Part shown: one piece after another, positions 39,647 to 49,362 of the stretch
Layout of the letters: every line of letters begins with the position of its first letter
Numbering within the stretch: position 1 is the stretch's first letter
Source: a virus
Direction: 5' to 3' (one strand)
Virus record (IMG/VR): IMGVR_UViG_3300032236_000803
Coordinates: 27,191 to 91,190 of that record
Length of the DNA stretch: 64,000 nt
Program-made: the position numbers and the translations under genes
The notes under the pieces: model-generated
Told to the model about the DNA's origin: nothing
The model's input: only the letters and a program-made list of their open reading frames with translations
The model's database searches: none

Positions 39647-40312
39647 ATGGCACAGTATCTTTTAGTACAAAATAAACAAATAGTACACCTTGGACCATTT
39701 AATTGGAAACAACGTTATATCCAATCAGAATTTGATGACTTACATGACCAAGGAGAAATCTCATTTCAATACCAAGTTCCACCAGTAGACAATGGTTATA
39801 TTGATGTTGGTGAAGGGTTTGAAATCTTTCCTCTTACTGCTATTATTTCTCCAGAGATCAATCCTAATTTCGATCAACCTATTGGTCCATTCTATACCTA
39901 TGATAATAATGAAGCAACTGCAACTTATGAGAAGACTGATAGAAATGTTATTGATATAAAAAATACTGTAAAAACTGTTGCTGCTTCATTGAGATATACC
40001 AAAGAGAATTCTGGAACTAAAGCAATAGTTCAAGGCATAGAAGTTAGTGTAGATACTTCCAGAGAAGGTAGAGCAATCTTTGTTCAAGCATATACCACAA
40101 TGTCCGATTCAGATGTTATTGGATGGAAATTCCCAGAATGTTGGTTGAATTTAACCAAATCCGATTTGGGCATTTGCGTTAATGCTGGAGTTACTCATGT
40201 ACAATCACAATTCGCATGGGAACAAGATATTGATACTCAGACAAATAATGCACAAACAGTTGACGAATTAAAAACCATTTATACCAGTATGTTTCCTGTT
40301 AAAGAGGAATAA
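39647..40312 (+). CDS. DUF4376-like putative fibre-assembly protein
   Basis: A 221-residue protein preceded by AAGGAAA. The N-terminal third (MAQYLLVQNKQIVHLGPFNW, RYIQSEFDD) is a phage-specific domain. The C-terminal third (EVSVDTSREGRAIFVQAY, GWKFPECWLNLTK, AWEQDID) resembles DUF4376, found in tail-fibre assembly proteins. It sits between two RCC1 propeller genes, fitting a dedicated chaperone for them. No catalytic motif is seen. An alternative is a structural connector. Confidence 0.6.
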   Translation: MAQYLLVQNKQIVHLGPFNWKQRYIQSEFDDLHDQGEISFQYQVPPVDNGYIDVGEGFEIFPLTAIISPEINPNFDQPIGPFYTYDNNEATATYEKTDRNVIDIKNTVKTVAASLRYTKENSGTKAIVQGIEVSVDTSREGRAIFVQAYTTMSDSDVIGWKFPECWLNLTKSDLGICVNAGVTHVQSQFAWEQDIDTQTNNAQTVDELKTIYTSMFPVKEE

Positions 40313-40315
40313 TCA

Positions 40316-43300
40316 ATGCCTAGTAATTTTGGACCATATCAACCATATACTGGATTTAATACCGCATATCAGACTAATACTTTATGGACATGTGGATATA
40401 ACAGTTCTGGTCAATTAGGTAATGGAAATATTGTAAACTATTCTTCGCCAATTCAGGTTGGAGCATTAACTAATTGGACTCAAGTCGTTGGAGGACTACT
40501 CCAGACAGCAGCAATTAAAACTGACGGTACTTTATGGACATGGGGAAATAATAGTTATGGAGCATTAGGTAATGGAACGGTAAATATAAATTATTCATCA
40601 CCAATCCAAGTAGGCGCTTTAACCAATTGGAAACAGGTTGCTGTAGGAGATTATGCTACAGCAGCAATTAAAACAGATGGCACTTTATGGACATGGGGAC
40701 AGAATAATTTCGGACAATTGGGTAATGGAACGGTAAATATAAATTATTCTTCACCAATTCAAGTAGGCACATTAACCAATTGGAAACAAGTTGCTTTCGG
40801 AGATTATCATGTATCAGCAATTAAAACAGACGGCACTTTATGGACATGCGGATATAATACTTATGGTCAATTAGGTAATGGAACAGGAGTATATTATTCC
40901 TCTCCGATTCAAATAGGATCATTAACCAATTGGAAACAAGTCGGTTGCGGGTATGGCCACACCGCATCTATTAAAACCGATGGTACGTTATGGACATGGG
41001 GAAGTAATGGTAGTGGTCAATTAGGAACAATTTCGGTTTCATTTAACACTAATAACTCATATTCTCCAGTATTGGTTGCAGGAGGGAATACTTGGGCAAC
41101 AACAGACCCAGCTTCGAAAATAAACGTAACCTCAACTTCATTTAGACAATCATATTTCATAGGAAATAACGGTACTTTATGGTCATGTGGATATAATAGG
41201 TACGCGCAATTAGGTAATGGAACAACAACTAATTATTCTTCACCTATTCAAGTAGGAACATTAACTAATTGGAGTCAAATTTCCGGACAATATCACACAG
41301 CAGCAATTAAAACCGATGGTACGTTATGGACATGGGGGGATAATATCGCCGGAGAATTAGGTAATGGAACAACAGCAGGGTATTCCTCTCCAATCCAAGT
41401 AGGAGCATTAACCAATTGGAAACAAGTTGCTTGTGGATTTTATTATACGACAGCAATTAAAACCGATGGAACTTTATGGACATTAGGTTATGGCGGTTAT
41501 GGTTCATTAGGAAATGGAACAACAGCATGGTATTCCTCACCAATTCAAGTAGGATCATTAACTAATTGGAAACAAGTTGCTTGCGGGTATGGCCACACAA
41601 CAGCTATTAAAACCGATGGTACGTTATGGACATGTGGATATAATAATAATGGCCAATTAGGTAATGTAACAACAGCAGGGTATTCCTCTCCAATTCAAGT
41701 TGGTGCATTAACAAATTGGTCTCAGGTTGCTGCTGGATATTATCACACAGCAGCAATTAAAACCGATGGTACTTTATGGACATGGGGAAATAATAGTTAT
41801 GGAGCATTAGGTAATGGAACCAATATTAATTATTCTTCCCCAATCCAAGTAGGCGCTTTAACCAATTGGAAACAAGTTGCTTGTGGACAATACCAAATAG
41901 CAGCAATTAAAACCGATGGTACTTTATGGATGTGCGGATACAATACGGGTAATGGAACCAATATTAATTATTCTTCTCCAATACAAGTAGGCGCTTTAAC
42001 CAATTGGAAACAAGTTGCTTGTGGACAATGGCATACTTATGCTGTTTATGGGGATGGAACGGTATGGTCATGGGGCGATAATTCATATGGAGGGCTAGGC
42101 GCAGCGACATTAGGTAACAACAACACAAGTTCTCCAACCCAAGTAGGTACATTAACCAATTGGACTCAAGTTGCTTGTAGAGGATATCACACAACAGCAG
42201 TCAAAACAGATGGTACTTTATGGGCTTGTGGAAATAATAATTATGGCCAATTAGGTAATGGAACAACAACATTATATTCTTCTCCAATACAAGTAGGCGC
42301 TTTAACTAATTGGATTCAGGTAGCAACAAATCAATACCTCACTTCGGCAATTAAAACTGATGGTACTTTATGGAGATGGGGAGGAAATTTATGGGGAGAC
42401 TTAGGTAATCAGACAACTATAAATTATTCCTCACCAATCCAAGTAGGATCATTAACTAATTGGACTCAAGTTACCAATGTTGCAGCAATTCAAACTACCA
42501 ATTACAACCAAGATTTGGGTCAAAGATATACCACTAAATCATATTTACTTGATGTTTATCCTAATATTGCAAGTCAGATAGGCAATAGAACAAGTCCGGG
42601 ATTGTTTACGTGGGGAAATGATGCGTATGGACAATTAGGTAACGGAACAACCGTATCTTATTCATCACCTATTCAAGTAGGATCATTAACCAATTGGAAA
42701 CAAGTTGGGTGCGGCAGAACAAACTTTATATATTTTACCGCAGCAATTAAAACTGATGGTACTTTATGGACTTGTGGATATAACAGTAAAGGACAATTAG
42801 GTAATGGAACATCGATAAAATACTCTTCCCCAGTTCAAGTAGGAGCATTAACCAATTGGAAACAAGTTGATTGTGGACCATCTGTCGCAGCAATTAAAAC
42901 TGATGGTACTCTATGGACATGGGGACAGAATACAAATGGAGCAATAGGAAATGGTTCAAACAATGTTGCATATTCCTCACCAATTCAAGTAGGAGCACTA
43001 ACCAATTGGAAACAGGTGACTTGTGGCCAAGGCTATACAGCAGCAATCAAAACCGATGGTACTTTATGGACTTGGGGAAATAATCAATTTGGTACATTAG
43101 GAAATGCAACAACTGTATCTTATTCTTCACCAATTCAAGTAGGATCATTAACCAATTGGAAACAGGTTTCGGCTGGACAACATATAGCAGCAGTTAAAAC
43201 TGATGGTACTCTATGGACTTGTGGATATAACGGTAAAGGACAATTAGGTAATGGAACAACAATAAATTACTCTTCTCCAATCCAAGTAGGAGCATTAACA

Positions 43301-43663
43301 AATTGGAGTCAAGTTGCTTGTGGATATAGACATACATTATCAATTAAGACCGATGGCACTTTATGGACATGGGGGAATAATGCCGCAGGAGGGTTAGGTA
43401 ATGGAAAAACTACCGATTACTCCTCGCCAATCCAAATAGGTTCATTAACGAATTGGAAAAGGGTTTCTGGAGGAATATATCATTCATTATCAATCAAAAC
43501 CGATGGTACTTTATGGACATGGGGCGACAATTCACAAGGACAATTGGGCAATTCGTCAATAACGCAATCCAATTCACCTATACAGATAGGAACTCTAACT
43601 ACATGGAAACAAGTTGCTTGCGGATATAGATTCTCATCAGCAATTTCAGACGGATACATTTAA
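40316..43663 (+). CDS. RCC1-type propeller protein, 21 blades (three propellers)
   Basis: A 1115-residue protein with 21 RCC1 blades in three groups. Blades 1-5 are followed by a short break (AGGNTWATTDPASK), blades 6-14 follow, then a linker near residues 725-765 (GQRYTTKSYLLDVYPNIAS), then blades 15-21. Groups 1 and 2 give 14 blades and group 3 gives 7, i.e. three complete propellers. Blade 11 (WMCGYNTGNG) has lost about six residues. The DNA of many blades is almost identical. The last seven resemble the whole 38417 protein. No signal peptide or membrane segment. It is probably a receptor-binding fibre component; the ligand is unknown. Confidence 0.82.
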   Translation: MPSNFGPYQPYTGFNTAYQTNTLWTCGYNSSGQLGNGNIVNYSSPIQVGALTNWTQVVGGLLQTAAIKTDGTLWTWGNNSYGALGNGTVNINYSSPIQVGALTNWKQVAVGDYATAAIKTDGTLWTWGQNNFGQLGNGTVNINYSSPIQVGTLTNWKQVAFGDYHVSAIKTDGTLWTCGYNTYGQLGNGTGVYYSSPIQIGSLTNWKQVGCGYGHTASIKTDGTLWTWGSNGSGQLGTISVSFNTNNSYSPVLVAGGNTWATTDPASKINVTSTSFRQSYFIGNNGTLWSCGYNRYAQLGNGTTTNYSSPIQVGTLTNWSQISGQYHTAAIKTDGTLWTWGDNIAGELGNGTTAGYSSPIQVGALTNWKQVACGFYYTTAIKTDGTLWTLGYGGYGSLGNGTTAWYSSPIQVGSLTNWKQVACGYGHTTAIKTDGTLWTCGYNNNGQLGNVTTAGYSSPIQVGALTNWSQVAAGYYHTAAIKTDGTLWTWGNNSYGALGNGTNINYSSPIQVGALTNWKQVACGQYQIAAIKTDGTLWMCGYNTGNGTNINYSSPIQVGALTNWKQVACGQWHTYAVYGDGTVWSWGDNSYGGLGAATLGNNNTSSPTQVGTLTNWTQVACRGYHTTAVKTDGTLWACGNNNYGQLGNGTTTLYSSPIQVGALTNWIQVATNQYLTSAIKTDGTLWRWGGNLWGDLGNQTTINYSSPIQVGSLTNWTQVTNVAAIQTTNYNQDLGQRYTTKSYLLDVYPNIASQIGNRTSPGLFTWGNDAYGQLGNGTTVSYSSPIQVGSLTNWKQVGCGRTNFIYFTAAIKTDGTLWTCGYNSKGQLGNGTSIKYSSPVQVGALTNWKQVDCGPSVAAIKTDGTLWTWGQNTNGAIGNGSNNVAYSSPIQVGALTNWKQVTCGQGYTAAIKTDGTLWTWGNNQFGTLGNATTVSYSSPIQVGSLTNWKQVSAGQHIAAVKTDGTLWTCGYNGKGQLGNGTTINYSSPIQVGALTNWSQVACGYRHTLSIKTDGTLWTWGNNAAGGLGNGKTTDYSSPIQIGSLTNWKRVSGGIYHSLSIKTDGTLWTWGDNSQGQLGNSSITQSNSPIQIGTLTTWKQVACGYRFSSAISDGYI

Positions 43664-43667
43664 AAAC

Positions 43668-44174
43668 ATGAAAAACATTATAATTTGCGACTCTTTTTAT
43701 TCTGATATTGATTCTTTATATAATATCATTTCTACAATGGAATTTGAACAGAATTTATATGGAGAAGAAATCAAAGACTTCTCATATATTCCAGAACCAT
43801 TAACTAATATGTTCAAATCCATTCTACTTGAACCTGTAGAAATTCAACCCAATTCTGGAGTATTCAGAAAACCAAATTCTGGTGTTCTATTTGAGAATTT
43901 CTACCAACACGCATTATGGAAATGTATTGTAGCTCTTGAAGATACCACATTACATATTCATGAACAGGAAAATGTTAAGACTTTCTTTAACGTAGAGAAT
44001 GTTGAAGATTTTGTATTGAATAATTCATTTGATAAATCTAAATGGACTACGGTTAATTCGATAAATATTAAGAAAAATGACTTTGTTTTCATAAGACCTT
44101 GGTTTTGGCATTCTATGGAAGAAAATAAGTTAATACAAGTATTTCTATTAAATCAGGAAATTAAGGAAGAATAA
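43668..44174 (+). CDS. Putative cupin/2OG-oxygenase-like small protein
   Basis: A 168-residue protein. I chose the ATG at 43668, 4 nt after the RCC1 stop; an upstream in-frame ATG at 43614 would overlap that gene. Residues 94-99 (TLHIHE) and 143-150 (RPWFWHSM) look like metal ligands on a double-stranded beta-helix, as in cupins or 2OG-Fe(II) enzymes, but the full HxD...H...R/K set cannot be assigned. The stop overlaps the ATG of the 14-blade RCC1 gene. It could be a modification enzyme for the propellers or an assembly factor. Confidence 0.45.
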   Translation: MKNIIICDSFYSDIDSLYNIISTMEFEQNLYGEEIKDFSYIPEPLTNMFKSILLEPVEIQPNSGVFRKPNSGVLFENFYQHALWKCIVALEDTTLHIHEQENVKTFFNVENVEDFVLNNSFDKSKWTTVNSINIKKNDFVFIRPWFWHSMEENKLIQVFLLNQEIKEE

Positions 44175-47119
44175 TGGCATCTCCATCTGGTTATAAGTTT
44201 CCAATATTACAATCCGCTTTGTTTGGTACAAATTCTGCGGTGTTTAGTAATAGTGATCTTAATTTCCCAGGAACCTATTTTCATTTAACGGGACAGCCTC
44301 AGTTTACAATTGAATGTTTTATAAACTTTACAGGATATCCTTCTTCTTACGGTAATGGTTATGCGGCTTGTATATTTTCGACAGAAAGTATATCTGGCGG
44401 AGCTGGACTTTATCTCGGAACATTAGGCACTGCATCTTCGTATACTGGAATGCAACTGTATTTGAATAATGGAACTATTAATCTTAATATGACGTATGCG
44501 TTTGCGATTAATACTTGGTATCATATTGCATTAGTAAGAGATGTCGGAGGCGTATTTAATTTTTATGTAAATGGTGTTAGTATAGGAACAACAACCAACA
44601 CAACAACATGGACAGACAATTCACCATATTGGATAGGCCAAAACGCAAATAATGGTGGATCTCATGATTATATGGTCGGATACATCAGTAATTTTAGAAT
44701 AACAACAACTGCTGTATATACCAGTACATTCTCCCCGCCTGTCGCTCCGTTAACAGCAATAGCAGGAACTCAAATATTAACTTGCCAAGATACAACTGCT
44801 ATAGATCGAGGACCGAATAATATAACAATAACAAATGATGGTACAACATTTTCGGCAGTAACTGTCGCATCACCGACTTTTGTAGCATCATCAACTATCG
44901 TTGATATGGCAGATATGTTTGTTCGTAAGGAATTGTTTTTAAATGCTGGCTTATGGGAATGGGGATATAATGGATATGGTCAATTAGGTAATGGAACAAC
45001 AATAAATTACTCTTCTCCAATCCAAGTAGGAGCATTAACAAATTGGAAACAAGTAGCAGCTGGACAAGGTCACACAGCATCTATTAAAACTGATGGTACT
45101 TTATGGACATGTGGATATAACGGAAATGGTCAATTAGGTAATGGAACAGGAGTATATTATTCCTCTCCGATTCAAGTAGGTTCATTAACCAATTGGAGAC
45201 AAGTGGCATGTGGATATTCACAGACAGCAGCAATCAAAACTGATGGTACTTTATGGACGTGGGGATATAATAATCTAGGACAATTAGGTAATGGAAACAC
45301 CACCAATTATTCCTCACCAATCCAAGTAGGCGCTTTAACCAATTGGAAACAGGTTGCTGTAGGAGATTATGCTACAGCAGCAATTAAAACTGATGGTACT
45401 TTATGGACATGGGGATGGAATAATTATGGACAATTGGGTAATGGAACAGTAAATATAAATTATTCCTCACCAATCCAAGTAGGCACATTAACCAATTGGA
45501 AACAAGTAGCATCTGGACAATATCACACAGTAGCAATTAAAACTGATGGCACCCTATGGGGATGTGGATATAATTCTTATGGTCAATTAGCTTACACATC
45601 TGTGAATTTTGGAAATTTATATCAATCTTCGCCTGTACAGGTAGCGGGAGGAAACGTTTGGTCAACAGTTGATCCAAATACACAATTATTAACCATTGGT
45701 GGCGGTTACCATAAGGCAGCAATTCAATCCAATGGTACTTTATGGACGTGTGGTTATAATAGTGCCGGACAATTAGGTAATGGAACATCATTAATAAATT
45801 ATTCCTCACCAATCCAAGTAGGATCATTAACTAATTGGAAACAAGTTGCATGTGGATATTTACATACAGCAGCAATCAAAACTGATGGTACATTATGGGC
45901 TTGGGGATGGAATACTTTTGGTCAATTAGGTAATGGAACAAACGGAAATAATTACTCTTCTCCAATCCAAGTAGGTGCATTAACCAATTGGAAACAAGTA
46001 GCATGTGGATATTTACAGACAGCAGCAATCAAAACTGATGGTACTTTATGGACATGTGGATATAATGCTAATGGTCAACTAGGTAATGGAAACACCACCA
46101 ATTATTCCTCACCAATCCAAGTAGGATCACTAACTAATTGGAAACAGGTTGCTGGAGGATTAAGTCATACAGCAGCAATTAAGACTGATGGTACATTATG
46201 GGCATGTGGATATAATGGCCAAGGGCAATTAGGTAATGGAACAACAACACCATATTCCTCACCAATCCAAGTTGGTGCATTAACAAACTGGAAACAAGTA
46301 GCATCTGGACAATATCACACAGTAGCAATTAAAACTGATGGCACCCTATGGGGATGTGGATATAATTATGATGGTCAATTGGGTAATGGAACTGTAACTA
46401 ATTATTCCTCACCAATCCAAGTAGGAACATTAACCAATTGGAAACAAGTAGCAGCTGGACAAGGTTGCACAGTAGCAGTTAAAACTGATGGCACCCTATG
46501 GGCTTGGGGCGGAAACTACGACGGACAATTGGGTAATGGAACTGTAACTAATTATTCCTCGCCAATTCAAGTAGGATCGTTAACTAATTGGACACAAGTT
46601 GCTTCTTGCGGCGGCCATGCAGGTACGACAATTGTTGCTTATAACAATACGGGAAATTTATGGTCGTGGGGAAGTAATATTTATGGGCAATTGGGCGCAG
46701 CGGTATTAGGAAATTATAATCAATCTTCTCCAATCCAAGTGGGTACATTAACAAATTGGAAACAGGTTGCTGGTCGATCAAATAATACAGCAGCAATCAA
46801 AACTGATGGTACATTATGGACATGGGGATTTAATCCAAATGGTCAATTGGGTAATGGAACAGTAAATATAAATTATTCCTCTCCAATTCAAGTAGGATCA
46901 TTAACCAATTGGAAACAGGTTGCTAGTGGACAAGCGTATATAGCAGCAATTAAGACTGATGGTACATTATGGGCTTGGGGATATAATGGCCAAGGGCAAT
47001 TAGGTAATGGAACAACAACACCATATTCCTCACCAATCCAAGTTGGTGCATTAACAAACTGGAAACAAGTCGTTGCAATCAATCATACCTTAGCAATATC
47101 CTCACCAGACCTTCCATAA
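44174..47119 (+). CDS. LamG-like domain plus 14-blade RCC1 propeller adhesin
   Basis: A 981-residue protein. Residues about 15-200 form a concanavalin/laminin-G-like lectin domain (FPGTYFHLTGQPQFTIECFI, INTWYHIALVRDVGG, FYVNGVSIGT, YWIGQNANNG, ISNFRITTTAVYT), a common carbohydrate-binding module. From about residue 255 there are 14 RCC1 blades in the same 5 + 9 pattern as the first 14 of the 40316 protein, including the break after blade 5 (AGGNVWSTVDPN) and an atypical blade 12 (LWSWGSNIYGQLGAAVLG). This is best read as two seven-bladed propellers. The lectin domain strengthens the case for glycan-binding receptor recognition. The TAATG overlap with the preceding gene implies coupling. Confidence 0.83.
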   Translation: MASPSGYKFPILQSALFGTNSAVFSNSDLNFPGTYFHLTGQPQFTIECFINFTGYPSSYGNGYAACIFSTESISGGAGLYLGTLGTASSYTGMQLYLNNGTINLNMTYAFAINTWYHIALVRDVGGVFNFYVNGVSIGTTTNTTTWTDNSPYWIGQNANNGGSHDYMVGYISNFRITTTAVYTSTFSPPVAPLTAIAGTQILTCQDTTAIDRGPNNITITNDGTTFSAVTVASPTFVASSTIVDMADMFVRKELFLNAGLWEWGYNGYGQLGNGTTINYSSPIQVGALTNWKQVAAGQGHTASIKTDGTLWTCGYNGNGQLGNGTGVYYSSPIQVGSLTNWRQVACGYSQTAAIKTDGTLWTWGYNNLGQLGNGNTTNYSSPIQVGALTNWKQVAVGDYATAAIKTDGTLWTWGWNNYGQLGNGTVNINYSSPIQVGTLTNWKQVASGQYHTVAIKTDGTLWGCGYNSYGQLAYTSVNFGNLYQSSPVQVAGGNVWSTVDPNTQLLTIGGGYHKAAIQSNGTLWTCGYNSAGQLGNGTSLINYSSPIQVGSLTNWKQVACGYLHTAAIKTDGTLWAWGWNTFGQLGNGTNGNNYSSPIQVGALTNWKQVACGYLQTAAIKTDGTLWTCGYNANGQLGNGNTTNYSSPIQVGSLTNWKQVAGGLSHTAAIKTDGTLWACGYNGQGQLGNGTTTPYSSPIQVGALTNWKQVASGQYHTVAIKTDGTLWGCGYNYDGQLGNGTVTNYSSPIQVGTLTNWKQVAAGQGCTVAVKTDGTLWAWGGNYDGQLGNGTVTNYSSPIQVGSLTNWTQVASCGGHAGTTIVAYNNTGNLWSWGSNIYGQLGAAVLGNYNQSSPIQVGTLTNWKQVAGRSNNTAAIKTDGTLWTWGFNPNGQLGNGTVNINYSSPIQVGSLTNWKQVASGQAYIAAIKTDGTLWAWGYNGQGQLGNGTTTPYSSPIQVGALTNWKQVVAINHTLAISSPDLP
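45497..46367 (+). repeat. Direct repeat pair (79 nt) within RCC1 array
   Basis: Bases 45497-45575 and 46289-46367 are identical over 79 nt, covering the end of one blade and the start of the next. This level of synonymous identity inside a repeat family indicates recent duplication or gene conversion. Confidence 0.9.
46208..47070 (+). repeat. Direct repeat pair (92 nt) within RCC1 array
   Basis: Bases 46208-46299 and 46979-47070 are identical over 92 nt. The blade cores they start in differ by a Cys/Trp switch just upstream (TGT GGA against TGG GGA). Confidence 0.9.
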
Positions 47120-47166
47120 AACAAGACTATATACTATTGTTATGAACATATTATTAGGAGTTTGCA

Positions 47167-47940
47167 ATGAAAAAATATCATTTTATCGGTGGTCTTCCTA
47201 GAAGCGGGACCACCCTTCTTTCTACTATCCTCAAACAAAATCCAAAGTTTGAGGCTTCAATTTCTGGTCCTTTAGCCAGATTCACCAGAGCAATTATTCA
47301 AGAATCCTCTTCTCAAGGCGGATATCGTTTTGAATGTCCTCCAGAAAAACGTAAGAATCTTATCAACGGATTGTTTGAAAATTATTATGATGATCCAACA
47401 AAAGAAGTTGCGTTTAACACCAACAGAGGTTGGGGATTATTACTCCCAACCGTCAAAGATTTATATCCTGACTCAAAGTTGATTCTTTGCGTTCGTGATA
47501 TTTCTCAAATTTTAAATTCATTTGAGTGGTTATTAAGAAAACAACCTTATGTTTTTTCTTCCATGTTTTCTCCGGAAGAAAATACCAACGTTTATACTCG
47601 TTGCGAAACATTGATGAATCCAGGAAGAACTCTAGGATTTGCTTATAATGCAGTAAAACAGGCAATTACATCAGAACACAAATCATCTATTATGATTATC
47701 GAATACGATAAACTAGCCAAGAATCCAGAATTTATGATGAAAACTCTGTATAACTTTATTGGCGAACCATATTTTGAACATGATTTTAATAGCGTAGAAG
47801 CATCTTACACCGATTTTGATGAAGACGTTCAAATTGAAAATTTACATACTACCAGAAAAAAAGTAGAATTCAAACCGCAAGAAATGATTATTCCTCCAGA
47901 TATTCTTCAAATGGTGAAAAATATGGAAGTTTGGCGTTAA
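47167..47940 (+). CDS. Sulfotransferase family protein
   Basis: A 257-residue protein. [10 protein letters not shown] (residues 9-18) is the 5'-phosphosulfate-binding loop of PAPS-dependent sulfotransferases, and Arg110 plus Ser118 ([13 protein letters not shown]) fit the 3'-phosphate site. Length is normal for the soluble family (Sulfotransfer_3 type). Such genes are frequent in T4-like marine phages; substrates are unknown, with glycans or host surface molecules as candidates. AGGAG precedes the ATG. It is the first gene of the sugar-modification cassette and ends 1 nt before a homing-endonuclease gene. Confidence 0.82.
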   Translation: MKKYHFIGGLPRSGTTLLSTILKQNPKFEASISGPLARFTRAIIQESSSQGGYRFECPPEKRKNLINGLFENYYDDPTKEVAFNTNRGWGLLLPTVKDLYPDSKLILCVRDISQILNSFEWLLRKQPYVFSSMFSPEENTNVYTRCETLMNPGRTLGFAYNAVKQAITSEHKSSIMIIEYDKLAKNPEFMMKTLYNFIGEPYFEHDFNSVEASYTDFDEDVQIENLHTTRKKVEFKPQEMIIPPDILQMVKNMEVWR

Positions 47941-47941
47941 T

Positions 47942-48637
47942 ATGAATTCTTTTTACATTTATGCTTATCTGAGAAAAGACGGAACACCATATTATATAGG
48001 AAAAGGAAAAGATAATAGAATCAAAAAACGACACAGAATTTCTATACCTAAAGATGACAATAAAATAGTGATAATGGAAAATAATTTAACAGAACTTGGA
48101 GCATTCGCATTAGAAAGAAGATACATTCGTTGGTACGGAAGAAAAGATAATGGTACAGGAATATTAAGAAACCTTACTGATGGAGGAGAAGGTACTATTA
48201 ATATATCCGAAAAGACAAAAATTAAAATATCTTTATCCAAAAAAGGCATGGTTGCTTGTAAAGACGAATTCGGTAATAATTTTTTAATTTCAAAAGAAGA
48301 ATTTGATTCAAATGAAAAATTAATAGGAATAACTAAAAACGAGAAAAAAACGGAATCATCTAAAACAAAATTATCAGAAGTTCGTAAAAATTTAGTTTCT
48401 TGTAAAGATATTGATGGTAATATTTTCGTAATACCAAAAGAAGAATTTGATTCAAACCCAAACTTGGTAGGAATAAACAAAGGAATTAAATTTTCAAAAG
48501 AAAGTAATTTAAAAAAATCAATAGCATCAAAAGGAATACCTAAAGGAAAACAAAAAATAGTAACTTGCGACAAATGCGGAAAATCTGGAGGAATTTCAAA
48601 CATGAAAAGACACCATTTTGAGAATTGTAAATCATGA
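47942..48637 (+). CDS. GIY-YIG homing endonuclease with C-terminal zinc finger
   Basis: A 231-residue protein. The GIY-YIG nuclease core is at the N-terminus: [20 protein letters not shown] (residues 5-24), basic KKRH, and the ALERRYI helix with the likely metal-binding Glu near residue 58. The middle holds two copies of a 35-residue unit ([19 protein letters not shown] and [19 protein letters not shown]), probably DNA-binding. The C-terminus ([18 protein letters not shown] followed by a Cys) is a C2HC-like zinc finger. It is freestanding, between the sulfotransferase and a GT9-like gene, and overlaps the latter by 4 nt. No intron or intein surrounds it. Confidence 0.82.
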   Translation: MNSFYIYAYLRKDGTPYYIGKGKDNRIKKRHRISIPKDDNKIVIMENNLTELGAFALERRYIRWYGRKDNGTGILRNLTDGGEGTINISEKTKIKISLSKKGMVACKDEFGNNFLISKEEFDSNEKLIGITKNEKKTESSKTKLSEVRKNLVSCKDIDGNIFVIPKEEFDSNPNLVGINKGIKFSKESNLKKSIASKGIPKGKQKIVTCDKCGKSGGISNMKRHHFENCKS

Positions 48638-49362
48638 TTTATAATATAACTAAATCCACATTTGGTACCATGGGTACTAGGTGTGGAGATTTGATTGCTA
48701 TCTGTAATATTATTGAGTATTTGAGAAAAACAAAAAATCCAAATATTCAATTTTATATTCCAAAATCTGTATTAAACCAAGACGATTATATCCATAAGTT
48801 TTATGATTATCTTTGTGAAATTACAGACTACTTTTCCAAAGAAGAAGGGTACTTAGAATTACCTTTCTTTAATGTTTCTGTTTGGGATTTCAGATCAATT
48901 ATTGGTGATCATGTAGTTATTAAAAATCCAATGGATAATATAGATTATAAGGTCGTTGTATTCCCATTGTATGATGCGGAATACAATAACCAAAGGAACT
49001 GGTCTATTGAATGTCTCAATGATATTCTAAATGAGTGCAGAGAAAAATATCCAAATCATCGAAAAATACTTTGTGCAAAAGAACAACCGCCTGAAGGACT
49101 GTTTAATTATGATAGGTTTGAAATATCAACAGATTTCATATCAAATATAAATCATATAACAACTGCAGAAGTATTTTACGGAGGAGATACAGGGGTATCT
49201 CATTTTGCTTCGGTTCTAGACAAGGGTCCAGAATTGAATTATATATATTCAAACAGGTGCTTGATACACACGATACCTTTTTATTGCTTAAGTAAAGGAA
49301 AAGGTAATTTAAAAACATTTTGGTTAGATTTTATGGGTAATGCGACATGGGACTTAAAATAA
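48634..49362 (+). CDS. GT9/heptosyltransferase-like protein
   Basis: A 242-residue protein, start overlapping the endonuclease stop (ATGA). Near residues 186-196 [14 protein letters not shown] resembles the nucleotide-sugar site of GT9 heptosyltransferases (consensus G-D-T-G-x-x-H-x-A). The N-terminus ([20 protein letters not shown]) has the Gly-Asp-x-(8)-leu pattern with which GT9 enzymes start. It is shorter than a full heptosyltransferase (about 320-350), so it may be reduced or only fold-related. Context (epimerase HldD, another GT9-like gene) supports sugar transfer onto a surface glycan. Confidence 0.6.
   Translation: MIYNITKSTFGTMGTRCGDLIAICNIIEYLRKTKNPNIQFYIPKSVLNQDDYIHKFYDYLCEITDYFSKEEGYLELPFFNVSVWDFRSIIGDHVVIKNPMDNIDYKVVVFPLYDAEYNNQRNWSIECLNDILNECREKYPNHRKILCAKEQPPEGLFNYDRFEISTDFISNINHITTAEVFYGGDTGVSHFASVLDKGPELNYIYSNRCLIHTIPFYCLSKGKGNLKTFWLDFMGNATWDLK

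Noticed and set aside
43614-43667. Longer start for the small cupin-like protein
   Set aside because: The 18 extra residues are out-of-frame translation of the RCC1 gene; the ATG at 43668 right after its stop is more natural.
38540-47100. CRISPR-like array suggested by regular repeats in the RCC1 region
   Set aside because: Repeats are in-frame protein blades of about 150 nt that vary like coding sequence, with no spacers.
38417-47119. RCC1 proteins as effectors acting on a eukaryotic Ran-like GTPase
   Set aside because: They have no secretion signal and sit with fibre and lectin genes in a phage late region; RCC1 repeats alone do not imply exchange-factor activity.
47992-48750. - strand open frame of 252 codons over the endonuclease gene
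   Set aside because: Antisense to a clear GIY-YIG gene in a Lys-rich region; composition (Phe/Ser/Leu-rich) is what antisense Lys codons give.
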